A stretch of DNA of 64,000 nt from Ampullaceana balthica (lineage: Eukaryota; Mollusca; Gastropoda; Lymnaeidae). The DNA lies in assembly GCA_944989445.1 (NCBI GenBank), contig CALYLW010001093.1, forward strand, positions 62,001-126,000, written 5' to 3'. A program made the translations under genes and the position numbers. Each line of letters starts with the position of its first letter. The first letter of the stretch is position 1. Below, piece after piece: positions 1 through 12,700 of the stretch. The notes under the pieces are model-generated. The model did no database searches. It was not told where the DNA came from and saw nothing but the letters and a program-made list of their open reading frames with translations.

Positions 1-3000
1 GAAACAAACTCAGACTAACATAACACCACATAGAAACAAACTCAGACTAACATAACACCACATAGAAACAAACTCAGACTAACATAACACCACATAGAAA
101 CAAACTCAGACTAACATAACACCACATAGAAACAAATAGACAAACATAACACCACATAGAAACAAACTCAGACTAACATAACACCACATAGAAACAAACT
201 CAGACTAACATAACACCACATAGAAACAAACTCAGACTAACATAACACCACATAGAAACAAATAGACAAACATAACACCACATAGAAACAAACTCAGACA
301 AACATAACACCACATAGAAACAAACTCAGACAAACATAACACCACATAGAAACAAACACAGACTAACATAACACCACATAGAAACAAATAGACAAACATA
401 ACACCACATAGAAACAAACTCAGACAAACATAACACCACATAGAAACAAACTCAGACAAACATAACACCACATAGAAACAAACACAGACTAACATAACAC
501 CACATAGAAACAAACTCAGACTAACATAACACCACATAGAAACAAACTCAGACTACCATAACACCACATAGAAACAAACTCAGACTAACATAACACCACA
601 TAGAAACAAATAGACAAACATAACACCACATAGAAACAAACTCAGACTAACATAACACCACATAGAAACAAACTCAGACTAACATAACACCACATAGAAA
701 CAAACTCAGACTAACATAACACCACATAGAAACAAACTCAGACAAACATAACACCACATAGAAACAAACTCAGACAAACATAACACCACATAGAAACAAA
801 CACAGACAAACATAACACCACATAGAAACAAACTCAGACTAACATAACACCACATAGAAACAAACTCAGACTAACATAACACCACATAGAAACAAACTCA
901 GACATAACACCACATAGAAACAAACTCAGACAAACATAACACCACATAGAAACAAACTCAGACAAACATAACACCACATAGAAACAAACACAAACATAAC
1001 ACCACATAGAAACAAACTCAGACATAACACCACATAGAAACAAACTCAGACATAACACCACATAGAAACAAACACAAACATAACACCACATAGAAACAAA
1101 CTCAGACAAACATAACACCACATAGAAACAAACTCAGACATAACACCACATAGAAACAAACTCAGACAAACATAACACCACATAGAAACAAACTCAGACA
1201 AACATAACACCACATAGAAACAAACTCAGACAAACATAACACCACATAGAAACAAACTCAGACAAACATAACACCACATAGAAACAAACTCAGACAAACA
1301 TAACACCACATAGAAACAAACACAAACATAACACCACATAGAAACAAACTCAGACAAACATAACACCACATAGAAACAAACTCAGACAAACATAACACCA
1401 CATAGAAACAAACACAAACATAACACCACATAGAAACAAACTCAGACAAACATAACACCACATAGAAACAAACACAAACATAACACCACATAGAAACAAA
1501 CACAGACTAACATAACACCACATAGAAACAAACTCAGACAAACATAACACCACATAGAAACAAACTCAGACAAACATAACACCACATAGAAACAAACACA
1601 AACATAACACCACATAGAAACAAACTCAGACAAACATAACACCACATAGAAACAAACACAAACATAACACCACATAGAAACAAACTCAGACAAACATAAC
1701 ACCACATAGAAACAAACATAGACAAACATAACACCACATAGAAACAAACACAAACATAACACCACATAGAAACAAACACAAACATAACACCACATAGAAA
1801 CAAACTCAGACATAACACCACATAGAAACAAACTCAGACATAACACCACATAGAAACAAACACAAACATAACACCACATAGAAACAAACACAAACATAAC
1901 ACCACATAGAAACAAACACAAACATAACACCACATAGAAACAAACACAAACATAACACCACATAGAAACAAACACAAACATAACACCACATAGAAACAAA
2001 CTCAGACATAACACCACATAGAAACAAACTCAGACATAACACCACATAGAAACAAACTCAGACAAACATAACACCACATAGAAACAAACTCAGACTAACA
2101 TAACACCACATAGAAACAAACACAAACATAACACCACATAGAAACAAACACAGACTAACATAACACCACATAGAAACAAACTCAGACAAACATAACACCA
2201 CATAGAAACAAACTCAGACAAACATAACACCACATAGAAACAAACATAGACAAACATAACACCACATAGAAACAAACACAAACATAACACCACATAGAAA
2301 CAAACTCAGACATAACACCACATAGAAACAAACTCAGACATAACACCACATAGAAACAAACTCAGACATAACACCACATAGAAACAAACACAAACATAAC
2401 ACCACATAGAAACAAACATAGACAAACATAACACCACATAGAAACAAACTCAGACCAAACATAACACCACATAGAAACAAACTCAGACCAAACATAACAC
2501 CACATAGAAACAAACTCAGACAAACATAACACCACATAGAAACAAACTCAGACATAACACCACATAGAAACAAACTCAGACAAACATAACACCACATAGA
2601 AACAAACTCAGACAAACATAACACCACATAGAAACAAACACAAACATAACACCACATAGAAACAAACTCAGACAAACATAACACCACATAGAAACAAACT
2701 CAGACGGACATAACACCACATAGAAACAAACACAAACATAACACCACATAGAAACAAACTCAGACATAACACCACATAGAAACAAACTCAGACAAACATA
2801 ACACCACATAGAAACAAACACAAACATAACACCACATAGAAACAAACTCAGACAAACATAACACCACATAGAAACAAACTCAGACGGACATAACACCACA
2901 TAGAAACAAACTCAGACTAACATAACACCACATAGAAACAAACTCAGACAAACATAACACCACATAGAAACAAACTCAGACGGACATAACACCACATAGA

Positions 3001-3885
3001 AACAAACTCAGACAAACATAACACCACATAGAAACAAACTCAGACAAACATAACACCACATAGAAACAAACTCAGACAAACATAACACCACATAGAAACA
3101 AACACAAACATAACACCACATAGAAACAAACTCAGACAAACATAACACCACATAGAAACAAACACAAACATAACACCACATAGAAACAAACACAAACATA
3201 ACACCACATAGAAACAAACACAAACATAACACCACATAGAAACAAACACAAACATAACACCACATAGAAACAAACACAAACATAACACCACATAGAAACA
3301 AACACAAACATAACACCACATAGAAACAAACACAAACATAACACCACATAGAAACAAACACAAACATAACACCACATAGAAACAAACACAAACATAACAC
3401 CACATAGAAACAAACACAAACATAACACCACATAGAAACAAACACAGACTAACATAACACCACATAGAAACAAATAGACAAACATAACACCACATAGAAA
3501 CAAACTCAGACAAACATAACACCACATAGAAACAAACTCAGACAAACATAACACCACATAGAAACAAACACAAGCATAACACCACATAGAAACAAACTCA
3601 GACAAACATAACACCACATAGAAACAAACTCAGACGGACATAACACCACATAGAAACAAACACAAACATAACACCACATAGAAACAAACACAAACATAAC
3701 ACCACATAGAAACAAACTCAGACAAACATAACACCACATAGAAACAAACTCAGACAAACATAACACCACATAGAAACAAACTCAGACGGACATAACACCA
3801 CATAGAAACAAATAGACAAACATAACACCACATAGAAACAAACTCAGACAAACATAACACCACATAGAAACAAACTCAGACAAAC
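1..3885. repeat. Minisatellite, 28-33 bp variant units, about 125 copies, open to the left
   Basis: Core CATAACACCACATAGAAACA is invariant; the join varies (CTCAGACTAA, CTCAGACAAA, CTCAGA, CACAAA, ATAGACAAA, CTCAGACGGA), giving 28, 30, 32 and 33-bp classes in mixed order, a classic variant-repeat map. Window starts inside the array. Many open frames here, both unidirectional and overlapping, are artefacts of stop-poor repetition. Confidence 0.98.
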
Positions 3886-4017
3886 ATAAATCCAAGAAAG
3901 ACAAATTGATAAACATCCTGATACTTTTTGAAATATGGTTTTTCAATCTATATATTTTTATTTTTTTAAATAAATAGAAATTACTCATAATAAATGCAAA
4001 CCTATATCCACCATGTA

Positions 4018-4050
4018 AGGGACCGTCCATAAATGACGTCACGCACCTAG
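4018..4050. mobile_element. Fragment of the GTCCATAAAT-TIR MITE family
   Basis: Reads GACCGTCCATAAATGACGTC followed by ACGC, nearly identical to the terminus of the complete element at 28757-29031. Only one end is present. Confidence 0.5.
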
Positions 4051-4086
4051 TATGTTATAAGATTAATTTTTGCTAAATTATTTTAC

Positions 4087-4145
4087 ACAGACGCGCACAC
4101 GCACACACACACTCGCGCACACACACACACACATAAATATATATA
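4087..4145. repeat. AC-rich microsatellite with ATAT tail
   Basis: Interrupted (AC)n with CG interruptions followed by a short (AT)n. Confidence 0.9.
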
Positions 4146-4170
4146 GTCCAGCTTGTAGTGTAGTACTTAG

Positions 4171-4340
4171 CAATATTCCCTTTAAGCTGCGCGGCTGCGT
4201 GATCGCGCAGATATCTCACCGACGCCGCGCAGCAGTTTAGAATTACAGCGCAGCAAATTTTGTAAAATGGATGCAGCGCAACTTTGCAAACGAGTTTTTT
4301 CCCTTTGCACACGGACCAAACAACCTTAGAGGGAACATTG
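4171..4340. mobile_element. hAT-like MITE family A, copy 1
   Basis: About 170 bp. Left end CAATATTCCCTTTAAG pairs with right end CTTAGAGGGAACATTG as an inverted repeat; the interior is GC-rich (GCGCAGCAG motifs). Flanks GTACTTAG and CTAGTTAG resemble an 8-bp target duplication (6 of 8). Other copies at 5650, 52051 and 59694. Confidence 0.85.
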
Positions 4341-4687
4341 CTAGTTAGTACCAGTGTTAACATCCACCCAACTAGTGTTAACGTCCACCCAGCCAGTGTT
4401 AACGTCCACCCAACCAGTGGTACCCGTATTTTCCCATTCTCCTTCGGTCTGTCCCGTTCCCTCTGCAATAATCAAGCTCATTGATCGTTTTAACGATTGA
4501 CTTGACACAAAGATTTTGTTGCGGGTAAAGTCATACTCTTATTAGCTGTCAGAATGTATTGTCTTAAATTAGTTTGTGCAAACGTGTGCGTGCGGGCGTG
4601 TATGTGGGATCTGTTATTTCCTATGGCAGCCCTCTGGTCTTCTCTAGATAGGAGATTGGACAGAGACCCCCCCCCCGAGATTTCGTC

Positions 4688-4930
4688 TGACTTAACACCT
4701 CAGCCGGAGTTGTGACAGCTGAGAATAACACCTCACCTGGAGTCCTGACAGCTGAGAATAACACCTCACCCGGAACTGTGACAGTTGAGAATAACACCTC
4801 ACCCGGAGCTGTGACAGCTGAAAATAACACCTCAGTCGGAGCTGTGACAGCTGATAATAACACCTCACCTGGAGCTGTGACAGCTGAGAATAACACCTCA
4901 ACTGGAGCTGTGACAGCTGAGAATAACTGC
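4688..4930. repeat. 33-bp minisatellite, about 7 copies
   Basis: Units carry GTGACAGCTGAGAATAACAC with variation at CTC(A/C)C. Unit length divisible by three keeps frames open on both strands; no gene inferred. Confidence 0.95.
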
Positions 4931-5269
4931 TTTAAAATTAAGTGTCAAACAAGTCAACTTGAATTGTTCCATCAAACATTTAGTTACAACGGTCAAAGCA
5001 TTCCATTCTGTCGTTCTTTCTATGAATCATTGAAATAAAATAAAATGAGCCAATGTTTGTGTCTTAGAATGGTAAAAGGAAACCAGTGACATTATTAACT
5101 TAATGATAAACACCGACAATATGTCATTTGTCATTAATCTTTGAAGCTCTCTTTTCTTTCTTGGATTATATCATCAAATTGTCCTTTTCATTTTAAAGCA
5201 AGCTCTCAGCCTGCGTTCATGGGACGAGTTCAATTTTTAACACCTTAATGTTGAACTTCTTTACCTTGT

Positions 5270-5649
5270 TCATCTTGGCACTCCGTCTATTCTTATCATG
5301 GTCATGATATTCTGTTTGAATTCAACATCTTGGCCACTCAGTGCAGTCTTATCATGGCCATGATATTCTGTTTGAATTCAACATCTAGACAACTCAGAGC
5401 CAGTCTTATCATGGCCATGATATTCTGTTTGAATTCAACATCTAGACAACTTAGAGCCAGTCTTATCATGGCCATGATATTCTGTTTGAATTCAACATCT
5501 AGACAACTCAGAGCCAGTCTTATCATGGCCATGATATTCTGTTTGAATTCAACATCTAGACAACTTAGAGCCAGTCTTATCATGGCCATGATATTCTGTT
5601 TGAATTCAACATCTAGACAACTCAGAGCCAGTCTTATCATGGCCATGAT
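5270..5649. repeat. 57-bp minisatellite, about 6.5 copies
   Basis: Units share TTATCATGGCCATGATATTC then TGTTTGAATTCAACATCT. The array includes the palindrome ATCATGGCCATGAT. A family A MITE is inserted at its right end and a diverged half-unit follows at about 5818-5890, so the MITE landed inside the array. Confidence 0.95.
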
Positions 5650-5819
5650 CAAGTTCCCTCTAAGGTTCTTTGGTCCGTGTGGAAAGTTTTAAAAAAGGTA
5701 GTGTGCAAAGCATCCGTTTTGTATGCAATAATTAAAACAAATTGCTTCGCGGTAATTCTAAACTGCTGCTCGGCGTCGGTCAGATATCTGCGCAGCAGCG
5801 CAGCTTAAAGGGAACATTG
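5650..5819. mobile_element. hAT-like MITE family A, copy 2
   Basis: Ends CAAGTTCCCTCTAAGG and CTTAAAGGGAACATTG; flanked by GCCATGAT (5642-5649) and GCCATGCT (5820-5827), a 7-of-8 match to an 8-bp target duplication. The target was a minisatellite unit. Confidence 0.88.
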
Positions 5820-6066
5820 GCCATGCTATTCTGTTTCAATTCAACGTCTTGGCTGCTCTCTCCATCTATATCATGGCCATGATATCCTCTGAATTTCTAC
5901 ACAGCTGCTATGGTGAAAGTTGTTGAAACCAAGCGACCGATCGAATCAGTGCTCACGTGAAGAGAGAGAGAGAGAGAAGATCGAAGCCTTGTAAGGTAAA
6001 AGACCAGACCATCTTCTCCCTACTCGCCTACTCAGTTGTCTCCATCTAGCAGGTTGATAAAGGCGG

Positions 6067-6074
6067 TGACGTCA
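6067..6074. promoter_or_regulatory. Consensus CRE (TGACGTCA) in the putative promoter region
   Basis: A perfect palindromic TGACGTCA sits about 600 bases upstream of the candidate start codon, inside a relatively CpG-rich stretch (about 6.05-6.6 kb) that contrasts with the AT-rich surroundings. That stretch is the best promoter candidate for the SRCIN1-like gene. A single 8-mer can occur by chance; no TATA box or initiator could be assigned. Confidence 0.25.
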
Positions 6075-6667
6075 AGCAGGGGAGTTAATGCGGATACAGG
6101 GAGGTAATGTCCAGGGCGAATCTCAACGTATTACAATCCCCCGTGACTGGTGTCCGCGTGGATCTAGCCCAGGCACACCTGATGTGCCCACAAATAGCCC
6201 GGATTGTTTGTTAAAGAGCGCAGTGTGTACACCTGCTGGAGACGGCCGGGGCATGTGAAGTTGTGTGCGTACATGTTTTTCATTTCGTTCTTCTCAGATA
6301 CGTCGGTCATAATCGCCTTTATCTCTGACCACTCCAGCTTCGTCGTGTGTGGTCGCCGGATACACAACACACCACTGAGCACACCACAACACACCGCCGA
6401 GCACACCACACCACCAGGCAGTTTTTATCTTCTATGAAGTTCGATTCAGTTTGTTTTGGACGTCAGATAAAATATTCCGCAATGATCAGCGACACGTCAC
6501 AAAACATTGTCATTTCATTGTGACACGTCTGTCAGACGCGGCTAGAAGTTGTCATTAACGCGATCAATGTTTTGGTTAGGCGTGACGCGATGTTTAGAGA
6601 TTCAGAGATCTTGTGATCTTGAGACTGTGATTGTTTTCTCGGAGTCGCTCCAACTGGACTAAAGGAT

Positions 6668-6700
6668 ATGGCCTCTTACTACTGGGGACCACCTGTCAAG
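6668..6700 (+). CDS. SRCIN1: SRCIN1-like exon 1 (candidate first coding exon)
   Basis: ATG followed by eleven codons (MASYYWGPPVK) ending at AAG|GTAAGA, phase 0, which fits the phase-0 start of the next exon. It lies just downstream of a CpG-richer stretch that contains a consensus cAMP response element. No family motif lies in so short a piece, so its assignment is by position, strand, donor quality and phase only. An upstream or alternative first exon is possible. Confidence 0.5.
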
Positions 6701-9700
6701 GTAAGATGGAGAGAAAGGTTGGGAGGGGGGGGGCGTTACAGGTGTAGCACACCTTGATTAATGGGTACCATTTGTTGTCAGTAGGGTGGTACCGGTACAA
6801 GGACTAGCGAGGTCAACTGGTGCACTAGTTGATGACAAGGTAATATGTACAGGCTTGTAACTTGTAGGCCACAGAAAACTGTCTCAAGTTTCTGTGTACA
6901 GTATTCATAAAACAAAACCCAAATGTAAAACTGTTTTTTTAGTACGGGGTTATTTATTGTGGATTTCCAGGATAAGGGAAGGACGATTCGATGTTCCAAT
7001 ATTTCCTTCTTTAAAAGTAATAATTTCTTGTGTTCTTGAGTTAAAAATAGATAGACTTTTATAAGGACGTAGACTTTTATAGGGACGTAGTCTTTTATAG
7101 GGACGTAGACTTTTATAGGGACGTAGACTTTTATAGGGACGTAGACTTTTATAGGGACGTAGACTTTTATAGGGACGTGACGTAGACTTTTATGAATCCA
7201 AATAGAACATGAAAAAATATAACTCACACAGACTATCGCTACTTAAAAGTAACTGACCAAACAATTGAACTGACCAAACAATTGAACTGACCAAACAATT
7301 GAACTGACCAAACAATCAGTGACATGTCCAATCAATCAGGGCAGCATGACACAGAACAGTTAGGTCAACGTGACACAGAACAGTTAGGTCAACGTGACAC
7401 AGAACAGTTAGGTCAACGTGACACAGAACAGTTAGGTCAACGTGACACAGAACAGTTAGGTCAACATGACACAGAACAGTTAGGGCAATAAGACAGACAC
7501 TCAACAGTGAGTGCACCTAAACACATAATCATAAACCCAACAGTGTGTAGTGTGTCATGTGCATCGGTATTAGTGTGCCTCATGTGTCTTATGTTAGTGT
7601 GTGTCTTGTGTTATTCACATGAGAACTGTAGTAGGTAAAGATTATTGACTATTCTAGTTAGGTTAAAACAATGAAAATCAATGGCTGGCGGTCTTCCCAT
7701 GTCTAAACGTCAACCTGCAACTTGTTTTGTACATTGATCTAACTTGTAAACCAAACCTGGCCACCCCCACCAACCCTGGCCACCCCCACCAACCCTGGCC
7801 ACCCCCACCAACCCTGGCCACCCCCACCAACCCTGGCCACCCCCAGCAACCCTGGCCACCCCCACCAACCCTGGCCACCCCCACCAAACCTGGCCACCCC
7901 CACCAACCCTGGCCACCCCCACCAAACCTGGCCACCCCCACCAACCCTGGCCACCCCCAACCACACTCGCCACCCCCACAAACCCTGGCAACCGCTAATG
8001 TGTAAGGGAGGGTTAACCGATAGGAGGATTTGATAGGTGAGATCTTTTTGTATGAGGGTAAATATATTTTTTTGTTTCACGTGTCGTGTTCCTATTTTAT
8101 GCAATTTAGCCATCTGCGAGTTCAGTGGTACCTCCAGATGCGAAATTAATCCGTTCCGTGTGGCTTTCGTATCTTGGATCTTTTGTGTCTCGAACTAAGT
8201 TTTACATGTAAAATACTGAATCCGTTCCAAGCCACACTGGAACAACATTAAACAGTGAAAATATTGAAAACTATAGAAAATCAAAGTAGGATCCTTCAAT
8301 CCTTAAAAGTGCACATTATAAATCAAATAAATAGTAACAATAATGAAAACAGAATATAATAAATGAAAAATATGGATTCAAAAATCTCACGAAAATATTC
8401 ACGAATTTAGAACACCAACACGTTATTGCCAGTCTTGTCAGCTGTTGTGAGTTCTTCGTATCTTGGATTTTATTTCATATCTTGGAACAAACAATTCTTC
8501 CAGTGGCCTTTCGTATCTTGGATTTTATTTCATATCTTGGAACAAACAATTCTTCCAGTGGCCTTTCGTATCTTGGATTTTATTTCATATCTTGGAACAA
8601 ACAATTCTTCCAGTGACCTTTCGTACCTTGGATTTTTTTATTCTTGAAGCATTCGTATCTCGAGGTACCACTGTAATTAGTTAAGGAAAATCAGTTTCCT
8701 TTGTTGGAGAGTTCTACATTTTATGTGCGTAAATGTTAGAGAGTTCTACATTTTATGCTCTTATATCTAAGAAAGGTCTACATTCTATCTGCGTATATCA
8801 TCAAGCAACACAATCTCACGTATGTTCCAACACTATGATATAGCACCACAATCTCAATGTCCCAACACTATGATATAACACCACAATCTCAATGTCCCAA
8901 CACTATGATATAACACCACAATCTCAATGTCCCAACACTATGATATAGCACCACAATCTCAATGTCCCAACACTATAATATAGCACCACAATCTCAATGT
9001 CCCAACACTATGATATAGCACCACAATCTCAATGTCCCAACACTATGATATAGCAACACTATGATATAGCACCACAATCTCAATGTCCCAACACTATGAT
9101 ATAACACCACAATCTCAATGTCCCAACACTATGATATAGCACCACAATCTCAATGTCCCAACACTATGATATAGCACCACAATCTCAATGTCCCAACACT
9201 ATGATATAGCACCACAATCTCAATGTCCCAACACTATGATATAACACCACAATCTCAATGTCCCAACACTATGATATAGCACCACAATCTCAATGTCCCA
9301 ACACTATGATATAACACCACAATCTCAATGTCCCAACACTATGATATAGCACCACAATCTCAATGTCCCAACACTATGGTTTGGCAACTAAATCCTGGGG
9401 TATTCCACTTTATATCCCCTTATCATGACATGACTATTAGGGTCCCATTTCATTACAACTGACCATAAAATACGAGCCTAACAGACGATGCGCTAGTCCT
9501 GAAAGACTTGGACACGAGACCCTGTCATCAATTGATAGGGTTGCCAGATATGTGGACACCAAAAGGAGGACACAATAGAACAAAAAGAAGGACAAACGAG
9601 TACATATTAAAACAAAAAGGAGGACGACAAAGGAGGACATTTTGAATATTTCATTTGAATCGTCCCGGATTAAGCTCACAGTCACTTCAATTTTATTTGT

Positions 9701-12700
9701 AATTGCTGCCAATTAAGTGTATCTTGCTCTTAGTGAATTCTTGGTTTTCAAAATGTCAAAATAACATCATTTAAATAGCCAATTGTACAACCATTACCTT
9801 ATAATCTGATTAATTACATGAAATATTTCTTGAGGAAAATGTTAAATGCCATCTGATGACTGACCCAATAGATCAACAGTGTGTGTGTGTGTGAACAATG
9901 ACATGGTTTATTATTGCTTCAGTCTTTGTTTTTGTAAAAGCAATATTTTTAGCGATTTCCAAATCTTCAAATAATATGTGCATCAAACCAGCTGTGCAGG
10001 TCACATTGTTGTAAAATTGATGATGACAAACTGTATGAAATGCCATAGTTGCTTCAGCTTCATGTACTTTCAGCAACACATTTGAATACTTCAGCAACAC
10101 ATTTGAATACTTGGGCTGAAAAAAAGACGTCACTTTGCTCGATGACGCCAACAGTTTGATATGGTTTCTATGTCTCACTGTCAACATGCTGCTCCAAGTC
10201 AGTAGCCCCTTTGTTGGCAACGGACAGTAACTATCAGCATATCGGTCACTTTGCCTCATTCTCATTGCGTCCTTCAACGATGCAAGAAAACTTATTTTTC
10301 ATAGTGTTCGAGAATTTGCATCAGAACCCGAAATAAAATTAACATTTTGACCATAGATAATACAGCACTAGTGCTGCCAGCGCTAGGTTTTTCAGCATGG
10401 ACCTAGGTTTTATTCGTCCTTGTCAAGGTTTTAACGTTTTTTAAATAAAAAAAATAGCCATAATCTAGGGATTAAAAAAAAAGAAGTAAACATGCGATGT
10501 AATAGTTGTAACAACGATACATAAAAATTATAATGTAAAATTTAAGAAAAGCCGGACATTTTAAACGATTTTAGCTTTGCCTGCCGGATGGAGGACATTG
10601 AGCTAAAAAGGAGGACATGTCCTCCTTTTGCCGGACGCCTGGCAACCCTAGACCGGCACCTCAACAGATGATGGCCAGCTGGGAAATATTCAGTGGTGTC
10701 AAATGTAAGAATGAACCACAGCGAATGGTTGTCATGTTTAGGAGCGACATAATTGTGCAGAAGTAAGAAATTGTTGTGACACTCTTCAATCTTTACAAGT
10801 GCAAGCCTACAACATAATTCTGATAGAAGTGAATCTTCTTGGATTTGATAACTATACTCCAGGGGCGCATATCTGGCAGCTTTTTCAGATGAAGAAGTTT
10901 TACAATCAGAGCAGTGCTGCCACCGGGATGTTGGTACCATTGTAATATTGCTGCCATCGAAATCTTGCTACCATCGGATTGCTGGTACATCTGAGTACTG
11001 GTACCATCGGAGTGCTGGTACCTTCGATTGCTGGTATTACAATCAGAGCAGTGCTGCCACCGGAATGTTGGTACCATTGTAATATTGCTGCCATGTTATC
11101 TTATCTATTACAGACGCTCCTTCTACACAGAAAATTATTGCGTCCTCCGCTTATCATTATTTTGTCTAGTCTTGCATTTTTATTAGAGTTAAATGTTGAT
11201 AGAGTGTTGATTTTCCTGATTTCCTCTGGCAACCCATTCCACGTCCGAATTACAGATTGGAACAACGCTAACTTGTATGTGTTTGTTCTTGCATACGGAA
11301 GAAAAGTGTTTTTATCCCGATGGCCATTTTATGCAGAAATCGAGTTTTTCAGTGGGACTCACATGCTTGGAATCCATTTAGCGACTTGAAACCGAGTTCA
11401 CAAACAATCTCAAAGCTGTACCTTCCACCCAACAATTGTTTTAAACTGCATATTGGTGCTTAGTTCACGCCCCGCCCTGTGAGATACATTATAACAGCAG
11501 TAGGAATGTCATGTTCTTATTTTAGCAATCGGATTTTTTGATCACAACAATGACCAGTGACTTTGATATACTGAAAATATCCATGACTTTGATATACTGA
11601 TATTATTCATTACTTTTGAATACTAATATCAATGACTTGTTTAAAATACTGATATCCGTCGCATAATTGTTTCTAAATCACCGTGGAAAGAATTGGTTTA
11701 AAAAGTATTTACAATTCTTTTGAGATATAGAAAAGATCTTTTCCATATAAACAAGTTAATCGCCATAAAATAAGACCTTTGTCATATGAGCTAGGCCTTT
11801 GGTATATGAGACCACTGTCATATAAACAAGACCACTGCCACATAAACAAGACCACTGCCATATAAACAATAGACCACTGCCATATAAACAAGATCACTGC
11901 AATATAAACAAGATCACTGTCATACAAAGAAGACCACTGTCATATAAACAATAGACCACTGCCATATAAACAAGACCACTGCCATATAAACAAGACCACT
12001 GCCATATAAACAAGACCACTGCCATATAAACAAGACCACTGTCATATAAACAATAGACCACTGTCATGTAAACAATAGACCACTGTCATATAAACAATAG
12101 ACCACTGTCATATAAACAATAGACCGCTGTCATATAAACAATAGACCACTGTCATATAAACAAAAGACCACTGTCATATAAACAATAGACCACTGTCATA
12201 TAAAAAAGACCACTGTCATATAAACAAGACCACTGCCATATAAACAAGACCACTTTCATATAAACAATAGACCACTGTCATATAAACAATAGACCACTAT
12301 CATATAAACAATAGAACACTGCCATATAAACAAGACCACCGTCATATAAACAATAGACCACTGTCATATAAACAATAGACCCCTGTCATAAAAAAGACCA
12401 CTGTCATATAAAAAAGACCACTGTCATATAAACAATAGACCACTGCCATATAAACAATAGACCACTGCCATATAAACAAGCAAGACCACTGTCGTATAAA
12501 CAATATACCACTGTCGTATAAACAATATACCACTGTCGTATAAACAAGGCCACTGCCATGTAAACAATAGACCACTGTCATATAAACAATAGACCACTGT
12601 CATATAAAAAAGACCACTGTCATATAAAAAAGACCATTTTCATATAAACAATAGACCACTGCCATATAAACAATAGACCACTGCCATATAAACAATAGAC

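Noticed and set aside
1..3885. CRISPR array
   Set aside because: No distinct unique spacers; the variable parts are a handful of short recurring joins. Setting is eukaryotic.
232..4042. Many minus-strand frames rich in FVSMWCYV-like sequence
   Set aside because: Translations of the 28-33 bp minisatellite in changing frames; no unique sequence, domain or signal peptide.
10979..11389. 136-codon + frame
   Set aside because: Starts within a degenerate repeat and shows no recognisable domain; may be a decayed element fragment but I could not name it.
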